Both the position numbers and the translations under genes were made by a program. From the NCBI GenBank assembly GCA_902796115.1, contig CADBNX010000198.1:1-8606 (forward strand): a stretch of DNA of 8,606 bases. The letters are read 5' to 3'. Shown here piece by piece: positions 5,069-8,606 of the stretch. Positions within the stretch are counted from its first letter, which is position 1. The number at the start of each line of letters is the position of its first letter. The notes beneath the pieces are model-generated. The model made no database searches and was not told the DNA's origin. It worked only from the letters and a program-made list of their open reading frames with translations. The stretch is from an uncultured Eubacteriales bacterium (GTDB lineage: Bacteria; Bacillota; Clostridia; Christensenellales; Aristaeellaceae).

Positions 5069-5662
5069 TCATTTCCTCCCCAGCTGCTTCCGCAGGAAAT
5101 CCGAAACCGCTTCCGCGAGCACCCGGTAGCCTTCGGGTGTAAAGTGCGTGCCGTCCTCCGAGTGGTATTCCTTCGGCATATCCCTCGACACGGTATACAG
5201 ATCGTCGATTTCGACGCCTTCCTCCCCCATCACTTCCGCGGCGATCCGGTTATAAAGGTCAATATCGCTGTTCCTGCGGGAAAAATCCGTCCCGTAATAT
5301 TCCTCGATCACGTACGTCGTATTGGCAAATGCGATCGCGGCGTTCGGAAACAGTTTCCGCATCCGGCATACGATCGCCTTCAGCACCCGGCGGTACTCTT
5401 CGGGGGCGGTCTGAATCTCCCGCATATCATCCAGCCCGCTGCGGTGCGTATCCCACAGCCCGCAGTTCCAGTGGATCAGATCGATCTTTTCCGGGTAAAG
5501 ATTGCTGTCGCCCGCCCATTCCCTCAAAGCGCGCAGGGTATAGGGCGCGTAGCGTGAAGAGTCATTCGGCCACAGCACCTGCGCCTCGTCCTGCAGGATG
5601 TCCCGCACGATGCTGTCATAACCGCCGCGGATGGAATCGCCGATCAGATATACTTTCTTCAT
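5069..5662 (-). CDS. SGNH/GDSL-family hydrolase (probable carbohydrate esterase)
   Basis: This is a 197-residue single-domain SGNH hydrolase. Block I is LIGDSIRGGY with the nucleophile Ser10, an Asn/Gly-containing block lies in HWNCGLWD (64-71), and the C-terminal DGTHFTPEGY supplies Asp170 and His173 of the catalytic set. There is no signal peptide, so it acts in the cytoplasm. Family members remove acyl groups, often acetyl, from sugars or lipids. The gene lies just downstream of an oligosaccharide ABC importer on the same strand, which makes deacetylation of imported saccharides an attractive but unproven role. A terminator separates it from the importer, and no clear promoter of its own is seen in the 41 bases between, so it may depend on read-through. 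AAGGA about eight bases before the ATG supports the start. The substrate is unknown. Confidence 0.85.
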   Translation of the reverse strand: MKKVYLIGDSIRGGYDSIVRDILQDEAQVLWPNDSSRYAPYTLRALREWAGDSNLYPEKIDLIHWNCGLWDTHRSGLDDMREIQTAPEEYRRVLKAIVCRMRKLFPNAAIAFANTTYVIEEYYGTDFSRRNSDIDLYNRIAAEVMGEEGVEIDDLYTVSRDMPKEYHSEDGTHFTPEGYRVLAEAVSDFLRKQLGRK

Positions 5663-5699
5663 AAAGATGATCCTTTCTCAAAGCCCGGTCCCGTTCTGC

Positions 5700-5727
5700 A
5701 AAAGAGGCGGCCTTTCGGCCGCCTCTC
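5700..5727 (-). terminator. Intrinsic terminator after the ABC importer operon
   Basis: AGAGGCGGCC (5704-5713) and GGCCGCCTCT (5718-5727) form a perfect 10-bp stem with a GAAA tetraloop on the - strand. In that direction a run of T (complement of the A's at 5700-5704) follows, partly overlapping the foot of the stem. It starts 14 bases after the solute-binding-protein stop codon. The T tract is short, so partial read-through into the SGNH gene is possible. Confidence 0.85.
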
Positions 5728-5741
5728 TGTTTGCGGGGTAC

Positions 5742-7223
5742 TTACGCGGGATTCTCCTCGTGATAGGCTTTGGTCGCTTCCTCTTCCCATTCGAGGCCGC
5801 CCTCTTCCTCCCAGCGCTGCACGTATTCGGCGTACAGGCCTTCCAGTTCGGCGTCCTCGCACACGATCAGGTTCGCGAAAGCTTCCTTGGTGATCTGGTT
5901 CAGCGTGGTGCCATATTCGCTGCCCGCTTCCAGGATCTGGATGATGAACGGATAATCGGTCGCGATCTCGCGCTCATCGGCCTGCATCTTCTGCGTGCAG
6001 GCGTTCAGCGTGCGCATTTCCGCGTTGTTCCGCTTCAGGGTGCCTACCCAGTAGCAGTACGCGCCGGCCGCGCGGTGGGTCGCGTCATCCACATAGTCGC
6101 CCAGGCGCTGGTACTTGCCGTTTTCCTTGTCGGTCCACTCAAACATGACGCCTTCCACGCCCAGATACACCAGGTCAGCGCCTTCGTCGGTGCACCAGAT
6201 GTCGTTATAGAGCTTGACCGCGGCTTCGGGATGCTCGCACTTCGCGCTGACCACAAAAGCGGAGGTGTAGCCGGAATACTTCTTGACGCCGCCGGTGCAG
6301 CCCGTCAGGTGGATCGCTTCGAACAGGTCTTCGGGTTTCTCGGGCACTTCAAAGGTGTAGCGGCCGGGATACCAGTTGTTGGTCGGTCCTACGGCTTCCC
6401 ATGCGTACAGGCCCACTTTGCCCTGCCAGAGCTTTTCGAAGGTCTGCATGTTGGTCAGGGTGGCGAAGTCAGGATCCATGATGCCTTCCTGATACAGGCG
6501 GCGGAAGTACTTCACGGCGTCCAGATAGTTCGGGGCCTTCATGTAGGTGGTCACGGTGCCGTCTTCCATCAGATAACTCTGGTTGTAGGCGATGCCGTAC
6601 GCCGCGAACACATGCTCCCAGTTCTGGGTGTTGTCCAGGCTGCAGACCATGCCGTAGGTGTCGTTCTCGCCGTTGCCGTCCGGATCATCAAAGGTGAAGG
6701 CCTTCAGCACTTCGTAGAGCTCGTCCAGCGTGGTGGGCACTTCCTTGCCGATCTTCGCCAGCCAGTCCTTGCGCACGACCATGTTGTCGATCTTGCCGGC
6801 CACGTTGCTGCGGATGCCGTAGATGCCGTCCACGCCCGCGTTGATGGGCATCTTCTTCAGGTCCTCACCCACTTCCGCGAGGATGTCCTGGCCGTATTCC
6901 TCAAGGTACGCGGAAATCTCGGCGAGCTTGCCAGCGTCGCGCAGGTCAATGGCGGTCTGTCCGCTCACATTGAAAATGTCGGGCAGATTGTCGCCGGCGA
7001 TCAGGGTGTTCAGGCGTTCGCCCAGTCCGCCGCCGGAAACATAGTCCACCACCAGCTTCACGCCGGTGCGCCGCTGGATCTCATCCAGGACCAGGTTCTC
7101 CGGAGAGGGGTTGTTGTCGCCGCCCATCAGGGCGGTGATCACGATGGGTTCGTCGTCCGCCAGGGCGGGGACGATGCTGATCAGCATGGCAGCCATCAGC
7201 ACGAGAGCCAGGAATTTCTTCAT
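5742..7223 (-). CDS. Extracellular solute-binding protein of a carbohydrate ABC importer (family 1, LplA/LipO-like)
   Basis: This 493-residue protein belongs to the large Bacillota sugar-binding proteins. It has a type I signal peptide, MKKFLALVLMAAMLISIVPA, and then a probable cut after ALA (residues 20-22) before DDEP. There is no lipobox cysteine. The mature part shows the family pattern: LNTLIAGDNLPDIF, VVRKDWLAKIGKEVPTTLDE, the calcium-loop-like DPDGNGENDTYGM (about 180-192) and KLWQGKVGLYAWE. The ATG at 7223 is preferred over the in-frame TTG at 7229 because GGAGGA (7231-7236) is seven bases upstream of the ATG. It is the third gene of a leftward operon after two permeases and is followed by a terminator. 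No ATPase gene is visible; such importers often borrow a shared MsmK-type ATPase. The transported sugar cannot be told from sequence. Confidence 0.9.
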   Translation of the reverse strand: MKKFLALVLMAAMLISIVPALADDEPIVITALMGGDNNPSPENLVLDEIQRRTGVKLVVDYVSGGGLGERLNTLIAGDNLPDIFNVSGQTAIDLRDAGKLAEISAYLEEYGQDILAEVGEDLKKMPINAGVDGIYGIRSNVAGKIDNMVVRKDWLAKIGKEVPTTLDELYEVLKAFTFDDPDGNGENDTYGMVCSLDNTQNWEHVFAAYGIAYNQSYLMEDGTVTTYMKAPNYLDAVKYFRRLYQEGIMDPDFATLTNMQTFEKLWQGKVGLYAWEAVGPTNNWYPGRYTFEVPEKPEDLFEAIHLTGCTGGVKKYSGYTSAFVVSAKCEHPEAAVKLYNDIWCTDEGADLVYLGVEGVMFEWTDKENGKYQRLGDYVDDATHRAAGAYCYWVGTLKRNNAEMRTLNACTQKMQADEREIATDYPFIIQILEAGSEYGTTLNQITKEAFANLIVCEDAELEGLYAEYVQRWEEEGGLEWEEEATKAYHEENPA

Positions 7224-7255
7224 GTGCAATTCCTCCTTTAAAATTTGTTTATCTC

Positions 7256-8170
7256 TTATCCTTTTACAGCGCCCACCGTAATGCCCTTGGTGTAGAAGCG
7301 CTGCAGAAAGGGATAAACCACAAGAATGGGGATGACCGATACGGCCACGGTGGTCATCTTCACGGTTTCGTCCGTCAGCTCGGCGGAGGCTGCGTTCACG
7401 GCGGCCGCGTCGGCCGACGAGAGGGAGTTCATCGCGGTCTGCTCCATGATGACGCGCAGGTACAGCTGCAGCACCTGCAGCTTCTGCGTGTTCGTATAGA
7501 GCAGGCAGTCCATATAGCCGTTCCAGTTGCCCACGCCGTAGAACATGGCAATGGCGGCCAGGGAGGGAGTGGACAGGGGCAGGATGATGCGGATCAGCGT
7601 GGTGAAGGCGTTTGCCCCGTCGATATGCGCGCTTTCCTCCAGGGATGAGGGCAGGTTCTGCATGTAATTGCGCAGGATGAACATGTTGTACGCGCTCATC
7701 GCCCCGGGGATGACCATGGCCCAGAAGGTGTTGAGCAGGCCCACGTCCCTCACGATCAGGTAGGTGGGGATCATGCCGCCGGAAAAGAGCATGGTGAAGA
7801 AGATCAGCAGGGAAAAGAAGTTCCGCCCCCGGAACCGGCGCACGCTCAGGGGATAGGCCGTCAGCGCGGTCAGGGTGATGCTGATCGTGGTGCCCACCAC
7901 CGTTTTCGCGACGGTGTTGCGGTACGCCACCCAGATCTGGCTGGTCTTGAACACCACCTGATAGGACAGGAAGGTAGGCTTGCGGGGCAGGAAGAAGAAG
8001 CCGCCGCTCATGGCCGCCTTCGAATTGGAAATGGAATACATCAGCACATGCCAGAAGGGATAGAGCGTGCTGAACGCGATCAGCCCCAGGAGAATCACGA
8101 TGATCACCTGGCCGGCCGCTTCGCCGCGGGGACGTCTGATGTGGGTGGGGTGCATTTCTTTGGTCGTCAT
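7256..8170 (-). CDS. Carbohydrate ABC transporter permease, LplC/MalG-like
   Basis: This is a 304-residue inner-membrane subunit with six predicted helices, at about 21-48, 83-108, 117-140, 145-166, 193-215 and 270-290. The cytoplasmic EAA loop that docks the ATPase is EESAHIDGANAFTTLIRIILP (179-198). The C-terminus YPFLQRFYTKGITVGAVKG is typical of the LplC branch that works with large solute-binding proteins. The ATG at 8170 is chosen because a strong GGGAGGG lies six bases upstream. An in-frame start at 8224 would run 38 bases into the preceding permease gene and add an unrelated leader. It begins 16 bases after that gene's stop and ends 32 bases before the solute-binding-protein start, so the three form one operon. 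Confidence 0.92.
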   Translation of the reverse strand: MTTKEMHPTHIRRPRGEAAGQVIIVILLGLIAFSTLYPFWHVLMYSISNSKAAMSGGFFFLPRKPTFLSYQVVFKTSQIWVAYRNTVAKTVVGTTISITLTALTAYPLSVRRFRGRNFFSLLIFFTMLFSGGMIPTYLIVRDVGLLNTFWAMVIPGAMSAYNMFILRNYMQNLPSSLEESAHIDGANAFTTLIRIILPLSTPSLAAIAMFYGVGNWNGYMDCLLYTNTQKLQVLQLYLRVIMEQTAMNSLSSADAAAVNAASAELTDETVKMTTVAVSVIPILVVYPFLQRFYTKGITVGAVKG

Positions 8171-8186
8171 GATCTTCCCTCCCCTC

Positions 8187-8606
8187 TCACATGATCCCGC
8201 TGTCGGGATCCACCTTTTTGGCAATGTAGTTGGTGGTCAGCACCAGCGCCAGGCCGATCACCGATTTGAACAGACCCGCGGCGGTCGCCTGGGAGAATTT
8301 GGCTTCCTCCATACCGATGCGGTACACGTAGGTATCGATGATATCGATCTTGGATACCACCAGCGCGTTGGACAGCGCGAACACCTGGTCAAAGCCCGCG
8401 TTCATCACGCCGCCCACGCGGAAGATCAGCAGCACGATGATGGTGGGCCGCAGGGAGGAAAGCGTGATATGCCACATCTGCTTCCATTTGCCCGCGCCGT
8501 CGATCATGGCGGCCTCGTACATTTCCTGATCGATGCCCACGATGGCGGCCAGGTACACGATGGTGCCCATGCCGGCCGCCTGCCATACGTAGGTGATGAT
8601 CAGGAA
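8187..8606 (-). CDS. Carbohydrate ABC transporter permease, LplB/UgpA-like (5' end outside window)
   Basis: The C-terminal 139 residues are present; the frame is open to the right edge of the window (FLIITYVWQAAG before MGTIVYLAAI). The EAA loop reads EAAMIDGAGKWKQMWHITLSSLRP, and a further transmembrane segment and the TTNYIAKKV tail are typical of the LplB branch. It is the membrane partner of the LplC-like permease that follows 16 bases later, forming the heterodimeric channel. A methionine at 8570 is internal to the domain and is not the start. Confidence 0.92.
   Translation of the reverse strand, partial: FLIITYVWQAAGMGTIVYLAAIVGIDQEMYEAAMIDGAGKWKQMWHITLSSLRPTIIVLLIFRVGGVMNAGFDQVFALSNALVVSKIDIIDTYVYRIGMEEAKFSQATAAGLFKSVIGLALVLTTNYIAKKVDPDSGIM

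Noticed and set aside
4939..5142. 67-codon open frame overlapping the PIN gene end as ATGA
   Set aside because: The overlap looks suggestive, but the frame runs antisense into the SGNH hydrolase gene and shows no protein-like pattern.
5631..7241. 536-codon open frame on the + strand opposite the solute-binding protein
   Set aside because: It is antisense to a gene with a signal peptide, conserved motifs and a ribosome binding site. The product is His/Val/Gly-rich low-information sequence typical of a shadow frame.
8171..8224. Longer N-terminus for the LplC-like permease
   Set aside because: It overlaps the end of the preceding permease gene, while the ATG at 8170 has a strong ribosome binding site and a family-like start.

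Overview
The window looks like part of a GC-rich chromosome of an anaerobic Bacillota/Clostridia-type bacterium, probably of gut or rumen origin. That is inferred from the Gram-positive-style AGGAGG ribosome binding sites, the LplB/LplC/large solute-binding-protein sugar transporter, the GH38 and NamZ glycosidases, and repeat types that I associate with such genomes. Most genes are about 60% GC or more. A stretch of roughly 4.1-5.0 kb is visibly AT-richer (about 40-45% by hand count of a few lines) and reads as an inserted accessory segment.

Layout. (1) At 1-2319 on the + strand there is a probable operon: the C-terminal part of a GH38 alpha-mannosidase, a NamZ/DUF1343 exo-muramidase without a signal peptide, and a GloA-like VOC protein with all four metal ligands. 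(2) At 2320-3081 there are 762 bp without a convincing gene. They hold two diverged copies of a roughly 140-160 bp repeat, a pair of mutually exclusive hairpins, and an array of seven tiny stem-loops with different stems, similar loops and a constant ATC linker. (3) At 3082-4028 on the - strand lie a DNA-deoxyinosine (hypoxanthine) glycosylase of the UDG superfamily and, upstream of it, an AAA-type ATPase gene that has lost most of its middle in frame. (4) At 4100-4942 a divergent promoter region leads to an AbrB/SpoVT antitoxin and PIN-family toxin pair that overlap by four bases. A 7-1-7 palindrome sits at the probable transcription start. (5) At 5069-8606 on the - strand is a carbohydrate ABC importer (two permeases, then a secreted solute-binding protein) that ends at a strong terminator. 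An SGNH/GDSL hydrolase lies beyond it.

How the genes fit together. The left and right ends both deal with carbohydrate: intracellular trimming of mannosides and muramyl saccharides on the left, oligosaccharide import and perhaps deacylation on the right. The middle is accessory and repeat-rich, with a toxin-antitoxin module, an ATPase remnant and the repeat elements. The feature I consider most worth following up is the mini-hairpin array at 2908-3081. It directly abuts the stop codon of the glycosylase gene and shows compensatory stem variation between neighbouring units. I did not find a clear multi-gene defence system or other wholly new machinery.
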